Source: Sulfitobacter mediterraneus
GTDB taxonomy: Bacteria; Pseudomonadota; Alphaproteobacteria; Rhodobacterales; Rhodobacteraceae
Direction of reading: 5' to 3'
DNA length: 64,000 nucleotides
Assembly (NCBI RefSeq): GCF_016801775.1
Contig: NZ_CP069004.1
Coordinates: 2,480,001-2,544,000 of the forward strand
In this document: positions 30,330 through 39,319 of the stretch, one piece after another
How the letters are laid out: each line of letters starts with the position of its first letter
Position numbering within the stretch: position 1 is the stretch's first letter
Position numbers and translations under genes: made by a program
The notes under the pieces: model-generated
What the model was told of the DNA's origin: nothing
The model's database searches: none
Seen by the model: only the letters and a program-made list of their open reading frames with translations

Positions 30330-30330
30330 C

Positions 30331-31359
30331 TCAATTCTCCTCTTCAAAAGGGTTTGCTTGGGCAGAAACCGCGCCGCTGATCAACTGGTAGCCCAGCAGA
30401 TCACGGATATTGGCCGGATCACGCACAAGCGGCATCACTTTGGACGGCAGTGATTTCAGCTCAGACAGAAAGCGGGTTTGCAACGCGATGGCCTCGGCCA
30501 TCTCAACAAATTCAAACCGGATCGTGGCCCCCATCTGGGCCTGCGCAACCCGCGGCAGATCACAAGGGATCACTGTGCCGATGCGCGGATATCCCCCTGT
30601 TGTCTGGCATTCATACATCAGCACAAATGGTGCGCCATCACCGGTGATTTGGATATCGCCGGGCACAATGACCTCGGACACGATGGTAAGCTGCCCTTCG
30701 GTGGCGAACCCATCGCCCGGTTGATCCATCCGCACACCCATGCGATTGGCCCGAGCATCACGGGAAAATTGTGTTTGGCAAAACCTGTCCCGCGTGTCTT
30801 GCGAAAAGGACGTTGTTTGCATTGAAGACACCACGCGCACCGCGCCACCGCCAAAGCGGGTCACAGGTGTCAGGGTCATGCCCACCTGCCCCGCCTCGTC
30901 CTGGCCAAGCGGCAAGCTGTCCTCATCCTGCAAAGCGCGGCCCAAACCCGCGCTGAGATGGCTGGACCGCGATCCCATCTGTGGCGGCGTGTCAAATCCA
31001 CCGCCCACATGCAGGTATCCATAGCTGCCGTTTCGCGCCCCGCCGATGGTCAGCGTCGCACCGGCAGGTAGCAGATGCGAGGCGTTCCAGATAAGCGGGT
31101 CACCGTCGATGTTTGCCGCCATTTCCGCGCCCGTCAGGGCAATGCGGATATCGCCACTGGCCCGAAATGCGCCGCCACTTCCGGCCATTTCTATCGCCGC
31201 CGTATCGGCAGGCTGCCCCAAGAGTGCCGCACCCTCGTATAGAGCAACCGGATCAGCCGCACCGCCTATGGTCAGCCCCTGCGCCCGAAAACCGGGACGC
31301 CCTAAATCTTGCAGGCTTAGCCCCGGACCGGCTTGGATAATGCCCAGATGCGCAGTCAT
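30331..31359 (-). CDS. pxpC: 5-oxoprolinase subunit C (biotin-dependent carboxyltransferase-like)
   Basis: A 342-residue protein with the KipA/urea-amidolyase-like opening GIIQAGPGLSLQDLGRPGFRAQGLTIGGAAD and a later FVLMYECQTTGGYPRIGTVIPCDLPRVAQ, both hallmarks of PxpC. It works with PxpB and PxpA in the hydrolysis of 5-oxoproline. It overlaps pxpB by four bases and nearly touches pxpA, giving the order pxpB-pxpC-pxpA. Confidence 0.94.
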   Translation of the reverse strand: MTAHLGIIQAGPGLSLQDLGRPGFRAQGLTIGGAADPVALYEGAALLGQPADTAAIEMAGSGGAFRASGDIRIALTGAEMAANIDGDPLIWNASHLLPAGATLTIGGARNGSYGYLHVGGGFDTPPQMGSRSSHLSAGLGRALQDEDSLPLGQDEAGQVGMTLTPVTRFGGGAVRVVSSMQTTSFSQDTRDRFCQTQFSRDARANRMGVRMDQPGDGFATEGQLTIVSEVIVPGDIQITGDGAPFVLMYECQTTGGYPRIGTVIPCDLPRVAQAQMGATIRFEFVEMAEAIALQTRFLSELKSLPSKVMPLVRDPANIRDLLGYQLISGAVSAQANPFEEEN

Positions 31360-32093
31360 GTCAGTGCCTCTGAACTGGCACCACCATTGCCGCTGTCGTC
31401 TTTGGCACGGATCTGCGCCAACTCGGCTTGCGTCACAGAAGGGAACACCAGTTCATCCCCCGGTGACAAGGCAAAGGGTTTCGATGCATCAGGGCGGAAT
31501 GTGCGAAAGGCGGTTTGGCCGATGTGCCGCCACCCTGTGGGAGAGGCGTTGGTAAAGATGATCAACTGCCGGATCGCCACCACCAGAGCCCCCGCGGGCA
31601 CGGATTTGGTCAACGCCTGCTGGCGCGGGATATTCCATGTCTCGCTGAGCTCTCCCATATAGGGCTGGCCGGGTGCAAAACCGATGGTCAGAACCCGCAC
31701 CCGCGATGTCGACAATTCGCGGACAGCTGTATCAGGATCAACGCCCGCAGCCTCTGCGGCCTCTTCCAATTGCGGCGCCAGCTCTGTGCCATAGACAGTC
31801 GGCACATGCCACAAAGTGCGCCCCGCTGGCAAAGGCGCATTAAGCCAGTCTGACAGAGCAAGCAGGTCTTGCAGTTTCTCAACCAGTGCATCCGGCGCTG
31901 CCTCTGCCAAATCAACCTGCAAGAAGACCGATACCAACGATGTGCTGGTCTCTGCCACCTCGGGCCAGTCTGCCGCATCTACAGCCGCGCGAAAGGCCAA
32001 GGCGGCGCGGTTGGCAGGCTCTGACATTTTGTCGGCAAAGCTGACCAATATGCCAGACAAGCCGACGGTACGTATCTGAGGCCAGTCACTCAT
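31356..32093 (-). CDS. pxpB: 5-oxoprolinase subunit B (KipI-like)
   Basis: A 245-residue KipI/allophanate-hydrolase-subunit-1 protein with the VPTVYGTELAPQLEEAAEAAGVD segment and the cyclophilin-like motif GFAPGQPYMGELSETWNIPRQQ. It forms the PxpBC complex. The ATG at 32093 sits inside the end of the upstream transporter gene (8-base overlap), and is preferred over TTG 32099. Confidence 0.93.
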   Translation of the reverse strand: MSDWPQIRTVGLSGILVSFADKMSEPANRAALAFRAAVDAADWPEVAETSTSLVSVFLQVDLAEAAPDALVEKLQDLLALSDWLNAPLPAGRTLWHVPTVYGTELAPQLEEAAEAAGVDPDTAVRELSTSRVRVLTIGFAPGQPYMGELSETWNIPRQQALTKSVPAGALVVAIRQLIIFTNASPTGWRHIGQTAFRTFRPDASKPFALSPGDELVFPSVTQAELAQIRAKDDSGNGGASSEALT

Positions 32094-33024
32094 CCCCAAG
32101 CGCCCATTTGTAGAGGCGCGGCAAAAGCACCGGCGTCAGATACATCGGCAATTGCCAACAGCCGATAAACACCATCAGCGGCGCCAGAACCTCGGCGGGC
32201 AGGGCCACCAGAAAGATCGCGATATTGCGGTTTCCTGCACCGATAGCGATAGGCCCGGCGACCGCCTTGAGTTTGCCGTGCCGGAGGGTCAGCAGCGTGA
32301 TAAGCTGCAACAGATAGCTGATCGCGAAAGCCAACAGGGCCCACCACAGAACCGCTACCGGATCGCTCCGCAAGGCGGGGTTCAGCGCTGCCATCAGCCC
32401 CACAACAATTGAGGAGAAGGCGATCACAGACAAGCCGTCGAGCGCCTTGATCTGGGCCGGTGAGGGTCGCGGAAAGAACAGCCGGCGCAACACAAAACCG
32501 GTGCCCGCCGATACCGCGATGATCACCAACAACCGCAACGCTGCAAACACCACCTCCGACACCGGGCCAAGCTGTGGCAACGCCGCCAGAACCGGCAAAA
32601 CAGTAAGGGGAAACGCCGCCGTGCCTAGCACGAAAATCTGCATCATGCGCCCGCCATCCAGCCCGAGGATCAGCGCCAGATTGACCGACCCGGCAATGGC
32701 AGGGGCAGCACTTGCCAGCACGATGGCGAGGGTTGCTGGGCTGTCGCCGAATCCGGCCAAAGTCATGATGCCCAAGCACGCCAGCGGCACGCCCATTTGC
32801 AGCAGCAATACTGCGCTGAGCCCCCAGCGCAGATCGCTCACCGCGCCCATTGCCGCGCGCCAGCCAATGCGCAACGCCGTGATCGTCAGCAGCCCTGCCA
32901 CCATATGCGGCAACCACGGCACCAAGGCATTCGCGACGGTGGGCAACAAAAGCCCGCCCGCAAGCCCGAGGATCAGACAGAGCCGCGCATGGGACGATGC
33001 GGCAGATAAGATGTGTTGGATCAT
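32086..33024 (-). CDS. Bile acid:sodium symporter (BASS)-like membrane transporter
   Basis: A 312-residue protein with about ten membrane spans and the BASS-type motifs ASAAPAIAGSVNLALILGLDGG (near 105) and AGNRNIAIFLVALP (near 255), which in this fold form the crossed discontinuous helices. Family members move bile acids, pyruvate, pantoate or other organic anions with sodium. It lies between a TRAP transporter and pxpBCA in the same operon, so an organic acid related to pyroglutamate or glutamate is a reasonable guess. The long overlapping frame 32090-33079 on the same strand is a shadow. Confidence 0.78.
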   Translation of the reverse strand: MIQHILSAASSHARLCLILGLAGGLLLPTVANALVPWLPHMVAGLLTITALRIGWRAAMGAVSDLRWGLSAVLLLQMGVPLACLGIMTLAGFGDSPATLAIVLASAAPAIAGSVNLALILGLDGGRMMQIFVLGTAAFPLTVLPVLAALPQLGPVSEVVFAALRLLVIIAVSAGTGFVLRRLFFPRPSPAQIKALDGLSVIAFSSIVVGLMAALNPALRSDPVAVLWWALLAFAISYLLQLITLLTLRHGKLKAVAGPIAIGAGNRNIAIFLVALPAEVLAPLMVFIGCWQLPMYLTPVLLPRLYKWALGDE

Positions 33025-33035
33025 AGGTCACTGTC

Positions 33036-34346
33036 TCAGGACGGCCCGCTGCGCAGGTTCTCTGGCAGCCATGTCGCAATCTCGGGGAACCAGATCAAGA
33101 CAAAGACCATCAGAACCATGATAAAAAACATCGGAAGCGCCGCGCGGGTGATATAGCCCATCTCGTGATCGGTCATGCCTTGCAGCACAAAAAGGTTAAA
33201 TCCGATGGGCGGCGTGATTTGGGCCATCTCGACCACCACGACGACAAAAATGCCAAACCAGATCAGATCAATGCCCGCGCCCCGCACCATCGGCTCGACC
33301 ACGGCCATGGTCAGAACAACCGATGAGATACCATCAAGGAACATGCCCAGCACGATGTAAAACACCAAGAGCGCCATCAGCAGCTGGAAGCGGGTCAATT
33401 CCATCGCCGCAATCCCATCCGCCAGCGCCCGTGGCAATCCGGTAAAGCCCATCGAGAGCTTCAGAAATGCTGCCCCCGCAAGGATCAGCGCGATCATCGC
33501 AGAGGTTCGCGTGGCCCCCATCAGACTTTCGCGGAAACTGTCCCAGGTCAGCGACCCTTGGAACATCGCCAGCACCAGCGCCCCGATGACCCCGATGGCC
33601 GCCGCTTCGGTGGCTGTGGCCAGACCCAGATACATCGACCCGATGACCACAGTGATCAGGGCAAACACCGGCAACAGGAACCGCGAATTGCGGACCTTTT
33701 CGGCAAAGCTCATGCCGGTTTCAACATCGGGATTCCAATCCTTGGAGGTGAAACTGACAAAGGCCACATAGGCCATAAACATGCCCGCCAAGACCAAGCC
33801 CGGAAACACGCCTGCAAAGAACAGCTTGGTGATGCTTTCATTCACGGTAACACCGTAGACAATCAATGCCAGCGACGGCGGGATCATCAGACCCAGAGTG
33901 GCCGCCCCTGCCAATGTGCCGATGATCATCTTCTCAGGATAGTTTCGGGCCCTCAGTTCCGGGATCGACATCTTGCCCACTGTGGTCAGGGTCGCAGCAG
34001 ATGATCCAGACACCGCCGCAAACACGGTGCATGACACGATATTGGTATGCACCAATCCGCCCGGCAACCTTGCCAGCCATGGTGACAGCCCCTTAAACAT
34101 ATCCTCGCTTAATCGGGTACGATACAGGATCTCTCCCATCCAAATGAACAGGGGCAAGGCCGTCAGTGTCCAGGAACTGGACGAAGCCCAAATCGTAGTG
34201 ATCATCGTGTCGCCGACCGGGCGGGTGGTAAACAGCTCCATCCCGACCCAAGCGACCCCCATCAGGGCCAGCCCAACCCAGACACCTGTGCCCAACAGGA
34301 AAAACAGCACAAAAAGGAAAAGCGTTATGGCGTAAATCTCTGTCAT
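33036..34346 (-). CDS. dctM: TRAP transporter large permease (DctM)
   Basis: A 436-residue DctM-type protein with about twelve spans. The diagnostic GSSAATLTTVGKMSIPELRARNYPEKMIIGTLAGAATLGLMIPPSLALIVYG lies in the first half and TPPIGFNLFVLQGM near the end. ATG 34346 is chosen; it sits four bases after the small-permease stop with a ribosome site inside that gene. It forms the sodium-driven channel of a TRAP system with the DctQ and DctP proteins encoded upstream. Substrate is inferred from context: pyroglutamate or a D-amino acid derivative. Confidence 0.93.
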   Translation of the reverse strand: MTEIYAITLFLFVLFFLLGTGVWVGLALMGVAWVGMELFTTRPVGDTMITTIWASSSSWTLTALPLFIWMGEILYRTRLSEDMFKGLSPWLARLPGGLVHTNIVSCTVFAAVSGSSAATLTTVGKMSIPELRARNYPEKMIIGTLAGAATLGLMIPPSLALIVYGVTVNESITKLFFAGVFPGLVLAGMFMAYVAFVSFTSKDWNPDVETGMSFAEKVRNSRFLLPVFALITVVIGSMYLGLATATEAAAIGVIGALVLAMFQGSLTWDSFRESLMGATRTSAMIALILAGAAFLKLSMGFTGLPRALADGIAAMELTRFQLLMALLVFYIVLGMFLDGISSVVLTMAVVEPMVRGAGIDLIWFGIFVVVVVEMAQITPPIGFNLFVLQGMTDHEMGYITRAALPMFFIMVLMVFVLIWFPEIATWLPENLRSGPS

Positions 34347-34350
34347 GTTC

Positions 34351-34875
34351 TTATTCCCCGTGCGTCTGATCGACGATGTCGCGGCTGATGCGGTGCTCAC
34401 CTTTGAACAGCACATTTAGCAAGTTGTCGGTCAGCGCGATCGCCAACAGGCCGCCCCCCAAAACCATCACCGATTGCGGTATCCACAAATGCGTGGCGTC
34501 CTGCCCTTGTGAGACCTCTTTGAATTTCCACGACCAGTAGACAAACCAGTAAGCGTAATAAGTGAAATACCATGCGATCCCCGCCGCCAGCGCAAAGCAC
34601 CAGATCTCCAATAACCTTTTCGGGCCGGGTGGCACGGCGTTCAGCAGGACGGATACACGGATGTGCGCACCGCGATTCAAAGCATTGGCAAAGGCAAAAA
34701 AGCTCGCCGCGGCCATGGCATAGCCGGCGTAACTGGGCGCACCGGGAAAGATCTCGCCAATCCAGCGGGCCAGCATTTGTGCCACGATCAAGCTGAGGAT
34801 CGAGATCAGGCATAGCGCGGCCAGAACGCCGGATGCCAGATACAGAAAATCGAGGAACCGTCGGAGGAATGTCAT
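34351..34875 (-). CDS. dctQ: TRAP transporter small permease (DctQ)
   Basis: A 174-residue four-span membrane protein with the DctQ pattern: a first span near 10-35, AGYAMAAASFFAFANALNRGAHIRVSVLL near 48-76, a WYFTYYAYWFVYWSWKF span and a last helix near 140-158. The RGAHIRV motif is the small-permease hallmark. It joins DctM and the DctP binding protein. Confidence 0.9.
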   Translation of the reverse strand: MTFLRRFLDFLYLASGVLAALCLISILSLIVAQMLARWIGEIFPGAPSYAGYAMAAASFFAFANALNRGAHIRVSVLLNAVPPGPKRLLEIWCFALAAGIAWYFTYYAYWFVYWSWKFKEVSQGQDATHLWIPQSVMVLGGGLLAIALTDNLLNVLFKGEHRISRDIVDQTHGE

Positions 34876-34936
34876 GATCTGACCCCTGTCAAAAGATGGC
34901 TTTGCCGTGATGAGAAAACACCGCGCGCGCGGCGCG

Positions 34937-34962
34937 AAGAGGGCCGGCGCACCGGCCCTCTT
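34937..34962 (-). promoter_or_regulatory. Intergenic hairpin between dctP and dctQ
   Basis: Perfect 11-bp stem (AAGAGGGCCGG / CCGGCCCTCTT) with a 4-base loop, 18 bases after the dctP stop codon on the minus strand and without a T tract. It probably protects the binding-protein mRNA 3' end or lowers read-through to the permease genes. Confidence 0.7.
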
Positions 34963-34980
34963 GTGGTTTTCTGCGTTGCC

Positions 34981-35970
34981 TTATTGCATGGACTTGAAGG
35001 CATCCACGATGGCCGCGCCATCTTCGCCTGCTGCTTCGAGCCATTCGGCGGTCATGGTTTCACCCACAGCACGCAGATCGCCCATCAATTGGTCTCCGGC
35101 TGGACCAACGGTCATGCCGCCTGCGGCCAGACCATCCATTGTGAACTGGGTGTAGTCTTTGGACGCCTGCAAACCACGCGCTTGTGCTTCTCCAGCGCAG
35201 GTTGTGATTGCCGTTTTGTTGGCATCAGACACATCCGCCCAGACATCTTTGTTTACCATCACATAGTTGTACGGCAGCCATGCATCGACTTCATAAAAAT
35301 GGCTCAGGCTTTCCCACACCTTGCGGTCATAGCCGGTCGCGCCGGAGGAAATCATCGATTCCGCCACACCTGTCGCAAACGCCTGGGAAATTTCTGCTGC
35401 CTCAATGGTGACGGGCAACATGCCAGTCAGCTCTGCCAGTCGGGCAGTGGCGTTGTTGTAGGACCGGAACTTGATGCCCTGCATATCCGCAGCGCTGTTC
35501 ACTTCCTTGTTGAAATACAGACCCTGTGGTGGCCATGGCACGGCATAGAGCATCACAAGGTTCTGTTCGTCCAGCACCGCGTCCAGCTTTGGCTTGGCCG
35601 CTTTGAACAGCTTGGCGCTGTCCTCAAAGGACGGGGCAAGGAACGGCACGGAATCAAATCCGAACACCGCGTTTTCATTCTGGTGACCAGACAGCAGACG
35701 TTCACCAATCTGGACCTGACCGGTCTGGATTGCGCGTTTGATGTCTGCGCCAGCAAACAGCGAACCGCCCGGATGCACAGTGATATCAATATCGCCGTTG
35801 GTCGCGCCGCGTACACAATCGGCAAAAGCGACGCCATTCTCCGAATGGAAGTTGGACGCGGAATAGGCCATCGGCATATCCCATTTCTCAGCAGCCATTG
35901 CGGGCATCGCCGCTGTCAGGGCCACGGCGGCGGTTGCCACGCCTGCCATCAATCTTGTTGTCAGTTTCAT
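34981..35970 (-). CDS. dctP: TRAP transporter substrate-binding protein (DctP)
   Basis: A 329-residue periplasmic protein with a signal peptide (MKLTTRLMAGVATAAVALTAAMPAMA) and the DctP signature region ADMQGIKFRSYNNATARLAELTGMLPVTIEAAEISQAFATGVAESMISS, including the arginine that clamps the ligand carboxylate. ATG 35970 follows GGGAGAAA. It delivers the substrate to DctQM. DctP proteins for pyroglutamate are known in Bordetella, and the linked pxpABC genes point the same way here. Confidence 0.92.
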   Translation of the reverse strand: MKLTTRLMAGVATAAVALTAAMPAMAAEKWDMPMAYSASNFHSENGVAFADCVRGATNGDIDITVHPGGSLFAGADIKRAIQTGQVQIGERLLSGHQNENAVFGFDSVPFLAPSFEDSAKLFKAAKPKLDAVLDEQNLVMLYAVPWPPQGLYFNKEVNSAADMQGIKFRSYNNATARLAELTGMLPVTIEAAEISQAFATGVAESMISSGATGYDRKVWESLSHFYEVDAWLPYNYVMVNKDVWADVSDANKTAITTCAGEAQARGLQASKDYTQFTMDGLAAGGMTVGPAGDQLMGDLRAVGETMTAEWLEAAGEDGAAIVDAFKSMQ

Positions 35971-36001
35971 TGAGTTTCTCCCTTTTTGGATGTCTTGAAC
36001 A

Positions 36002-37240
36002 CTAATCAAAGCGTTGTGGGTGATATGGGGTCAGGTCCGTGTTCGGGGCCTGCCCGGTGATCAATCCGGCCACAAGGCGGCCCGTCTTTGGCCCGCCCGT
36101 CAACCCGATGTGGTGATGCCCGAAGGCCGTAAAGACCCGGCTGTTTCCAACCTCACCGATCAACGGCAGGCTGTCACTGGGGGCGGGTCTGTGCCCCAGC
36201 CATTCGATTTCATTTGTCGCTTTCAGCCCCGGAAAGGCGGCCCTGGCCTGACGCCTGAGCAAGGCCAGCGGGGCGGGCGATGGTCCGGCCTCAAGCCCGC
36301 CCAACTCCACAATGCCCGCACAGCGCAGACCTTGTTCCATGGGCGTTGCCACAAATTTTCCGCTGGCGATCATCGTTGGCCGCGCTGGTCCGCCGGATGC
36401 ATCTTCAAAAACGATATGATAGCCCCGTTCGGCCTCAAGCGGAATGTTCAGACCCAGCTTCTTCATCAACGGCTTGGACCAAACGCCTGTCGCCAGCACC
36501 AGATTATCGCAAGGGACGGTGCCTTCAGAAGTCTGAACGCCGCGCACTTGCCCACCGAAAAGGTCAAAATCCTTGACCTCCGACTTCATGATGGTGCCGC
36601 CCATCCCTTCAAAAGCTTTGGCCAAGGCCTGCACATAGCCACCGGGGCTGCGGATAAATCCGTGGTCTTTCATGACCGCCAAAGTGTTGATCTGCGGGCC
36701 AAGGGCAGGCTCATAATCATGAACCTCAGCCCCTTCGATCAGGCGCGGCTCAAACCCCGCCTCTTTGCGCAGCTCCCAAACGTAGTGTTCCGCCTCAAAG
36801 GCCGCGCGACTGTTATAGGCAAAGCAATATTCGCTTTCGCTGACCCAATCACCGAGACCAAGTTCATCACACAGGCTTTTGTGCTGCTCTACGGAATCGC
36901 CGGTGATCGTGGTGAGCCCTTTGGCGATCCGGCGTGTGTCGGTATCATTGGCCACCGCCAGATACTTGCGCAGCCATGGCAGCAGGCGCGGCAGATAGGA
37001 CCAGCGCAGAAACAATGGGAAATCCCGATCCAGCAACATTCCCGGCGCTTTTCGTAGCAGCCCTGGTCCTGTGACCGGCACCATCGCGCATGACGCCAGC
37101 ACACCTGCATTGCCGTGAGAAGTGCCCGTGCCGGGCGCACCCCGGTCAATCACCGTCACCTCCACGCCAGCGCGGCGCAGCCAGATCGCCGTGGACACGC
37201 CGACGATGCCCGCCCCTATGACAACGCAATGGCCGGTCAC
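36002..37240 (-). CDS. FAD-dependent D-amino acid dehydrogenase-like oxidoreductase
   Basis: About 412 residues. The FAD Rossmann motif VVIGAGIVGVSTAIWLRRAG comes right after the start, the DAO-type GTSHGNAGVLA near 45, and the C-terminal FTAFGHHHIGLTGGPKTGRLVAGLITG. The overall plan is DadA-like, oxidising an amino acid to a 2-oxo acid with electrons to the membrane. GTG 37240 is preferred: it leaves a normal N-terminus and overlaps the stop of an 11-codon upstream frame with its own strong ribosome site. It is the first gene of the operon containing TRAP, BASS and pxpBCA. Confidence 0.87.
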   Translation of the reverse strand: MTGHCVVIGAGIVGVSTAIWLRRAGVEVTVIDRGAPGTGTSHGNAGVLASCAMVPVTGPGLLRKAPGMLLDRDFPLFLRWSYLPRLLPWLRKYLAVANDTDTRRIAKGLTTITGDSVEQHKSLCDELGLGDWVSESEYCFAYNSRAAFEAEHYVWELRKEAGFEPRLIEGAEVHDYEPALGPQINTLAVMKDHGFIRSPGGYVQALAKAFEGMGGTIMKSEVKDFDLFGGQVRGVQTSEGTVPCDNLVLATGVWSKPLMKKLGLNIPLEAERGYHIVFEDASGGPARPTMIASGKFVATPMEQGLRCAGIVELGGLEAGPSPAPLALLRRQARAAFPGLKATNEIEWLGHRPAPSDSLPLIGEVGNSRVFTAFGHHHIGLTGGPKTGRLVAGLITGQAPNTDLTPYHPQRFD

Positions 37241-37272
37241 ATCGCAAGCCCGGTGCAATTTGTTCTGTTCAT
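37237..37272 (-). CDS. Possible leader peptide ahead of the dadA-like gene
   Basis: An 11-codon frame (MNRTNCTGLAM) with a much better ribosome site (GGAGGCAGGGAG about 6 bases ahead) than the main gene. It ends with ATGTGA, so its TGA overlaps the GTG used for the dadA-like protein. It may couple translation of the operon. It could also mark a small frameshift at the true start of the main gene. Confidence 0.4.
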   Translation of the reverse strand: MNRTNCTGLAM

Positions 37273-37410
37273 GACGTTCTCCCTGCCTCCATTCTTATCA
37301 AAAATATCAAAACGTCAACAATTTGTTTGTATTTTGTAATTGTTTGAATTTTCTCTTGTATGAATTGGCACGAAACCGCAGTGTTTGCTGGGCTTTGGCG
37401 GGACAGGCAC

Positions 37411-38106
37411 ATGAACAACAAAGACAACGCACGCCTCGGTATCCTGATGCTGGACACCAGATTTCCGCGAATCCCCGGCGATGTTGGAAACCCTGACACC
37501 TGGCCGTTTGCGGTGAAATTTGCAGTGGTTGAAGGTGCCACACCTGAGGCCATCGTCTGTGACGACGTTGAACCATTTGTGCAGGCCTTTGTGGCCGCGG
37601 GTCAAGAATTGGTCGCGTCAGGGTGCAGCGGCATCGCCACCACGTGCGGATTTCTTTCCCTGATCCGGCCCCGCCTTGCGGCAGAAATAGGGGTTCCAGT
37701 GGCCGCCTCCGCGCTTGAACAGGCGGCACAGATACAAGCCATGTTGCCCCCCGGCCAAACCATTGGCGTGCTGACCATCTCGGCTCGCACCCTGACACCC
37801 GCTCACCTTGCCGCGGCAGGCGTCCCCGAGGACGCGTCAGTTCAAGGCACTGACGGCAGCAGCTTTTCCCAGACGATTTTGGGCAACCAACCCAGTTTGG
37901 ATGTGCCCGCCGCCCGTGCCGATCTGGTAAGCGCGGCCATGGCCCTTGTGACCGATCACCCCGATGTTGGCGCGATCATTCTGGAATGTACAAATATGGT
38001 GCCCTATTCCGCAGCCATCGCCGCCGCCACCCAAAGGCCCGTCTTTTCTATCTACAGCTATCTGCTGTGGTTTCACGAAGGTTTGCGGCCACGCGAATTT
38101 GGCTAG
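37411..38106 (+). CDS. Aspartate/glutamate racemase superfamily protein
   Basis: A 231-residue protein with the two catalytic-type cysteines of the family in ATTCGFLSL (near residue 77) and LECTNMVPY (near 194), and a GVLTISARTLTP central strand typical of the Asp/Glu/hydantoin racemase fold. It would interconvert D and L forms of an acidic amino acid or related compound. ATG 37411 (MNNKDNARLG) is taken because the 17 extra residues of the longer frame are not family-like. It is divergent from the D-amino-acid dehydrogenase operon, so both may serve D-glutamate/pyroglutamate use. Confidence 0.83.
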   Translation: MNNKDNARLGILMLDTRFPRIPGDVGNPDTWPFAVKFAVVEGATPEAIVCDDVEPFVQAFVAAGQELVASGCSGIATTCGFLSLIRPRLAAEIGVPVAASALEQAAQIQAMLPPGQTIGVLTISARTLTPAHLAAAGVPEDASVQGTDGSSFSQTILGNQPSLDVPAARADLVSAAMALVTDHPDVGAIILECTNMVPYSAAIAAATQRPVFSIYSYLLWFHEGLRPREFG

Positions 38107-38118
38107 CCTTAACCGCGA

Positions 38119-39318
38119 CTAGCGCAGCCAGTCATCCTCGAACGCGACACCGCTCACACCCGCCAGCCTTTTGATCCGCTCAAGTTCTGCTTCGAACGCG
38201 GCGATCCGGCCACTGCCCCATTTGACCTTATCCTCCGGCCAAAGCGCCCGCACCCGCAGCACATCTTCATCGCGAAAGGCTTTCATATCGACGCGCCCAA
38301 CCAATCGATCGCCCTGCAGGATCGGGAAAACGTAATACCCATACTTGCGTTTCGCCGCGGGAACGAACACCTCAATCCGGTAGTCAAAGCCGAACAACCG
38401 CTCCGCCCGCTTGCGATCTCGCAGGGCCGGATCGAATGGGCTGAGCACCCGCAGACGACTTGTCGGAGGTTGGTCAATTGCTGGATCATCGGCCAGACCA
38501 GGCCGCGCATAGGCCATCTTGAGGCTGCCATCCACACCCGTGATCTGAACCTGCTCAAGCCGCCCTGCCGCCAATTCTGCCTTGCACCACCCCTGCGCCT
38601 CGGCCGGGGTGATATGCGCCCAGAACGCGGCCAGTTCTCCATGCGTGGCAAAACCCAGCCGTTCAAGCGCCTGATCGCAACACCAATCAATCGTCTCGTC
38701 CAAATCAGGGGCATTCGAGACGTCACACAGATGCTGTTCCAGCACCCGCTCGGTCAGGTCATAGCGTTTCTGAAACCCCTCGCGCCCGACAACGCACAAC
38801 GCCCCACTGCGCCACAGATATTCCAACGCGGTCTTGGATGGATGCCAATCCCACCAGCCACCTGATCCGCGTTTTTCATCCTTGCCCACATCGGCAGAAC
38901 ACACCGGGCCGTCAGACTTGATCTGATCCAAAACCGCCTGAAAACACGCCTCGAACCCCGCACGCCGCCCGTCACGCCAGTGGCCGCGCAAACGCTCCGC
39001 ATCGCGCTGCCGCCGCAGGTGCCAATAGGGGTAATAGGACATCGGAACCACAGCCGCGTCATGGGTCCAATGCTCAAACAACGCGCGGTCTTTCTCATAA
39101 AGGGACTTGAGCGCCTTGGGCCGATACCGCTGCCGCCGGGCAAACAGGATCAGATCATGCGCGCGCGCAACCGTGTTGATGCTGTCGAGTTGCACAAAGC
39201 CAAGATTTTCGATCAGGCCAAGCAGATCATCGCCCTTGCCCGGCCCTTGCGGCAGACCGGACAGGTGGTGCCGGTCAAGAAACACGCGCCGCGCGGCACT
39301 GTTGGAAAGGGTCAGCAT
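38119..39318 (-). CDS. Winged-helix DNA glycosylase of the AlkX/YcaQ family
   Basis: A 399-residue HTH_42 superfamily protein starting MLTLSNSAARRVFLDRHHL. The catalytic-type motif near residue 35-45 reads LGFVQLDSINTVARAHDL, i.e. Gln-x-Asp, which marks the AlkX (YcaQ) branch that unhooks interstrand crosslinks rather than the Gln-x-Gln AlkZ branch. The late VGRVDMKAFR and WPEDKVKWG segments also fit. It starts immediately after the LacI-family gene on the same strand (stop and start two bases apart). Function is by family analogy only. Confidence 0.88.
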   Translation of the reverse strand: MLTLSNSAARRVFLDRHHLSGLPQGPGKGDDLLGLIENLGFVQLDSINTVARAHDLILFARRQRYRPKALKSLYEKDRALFEHWTHDAAVVPMSYYPYWHLRRQRDAERLRGHWRDGRRAGFEACFQAVLDQIKSDGPVCSADVGKDEKRGSGGWWDWHPSKTALEYLWRSGALCVVGREGFQKRYDLTERVLEQHLCDVSNAPDLDETIDWCCDQALERLGFATHGELAAFWAHITPAEAQGWCKAELAAGRLEQVQITGVDGSLKMAYARPGLADDPAIDQPPTSRLRVLSPFDPALRDRKRAERLFGFDYRIEVFVPAAKRKYGYYVFPILQGDRLVGRVDMKAFRDEDVLRVRALWPEDKVKWGSGRIAAFEAELERIKRLAGVSGVAFEDDWLR

Positions 39319-39319
39319 G

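Noticed and set aside
32090..33079. 329-residue minus-strand frame overlapping the BASS-like transporter
   Set aside because: It is the same strand in another phase, rich in Arg/Gly/Ala without membrane spans; the overlapping frame is a clear transporter.
36014..37057. 347-residue + strand frame opposite the dadA-like gene
   Set aside because: It is antisense to a gene with intact FAD motifs and shows no recognisable domain.
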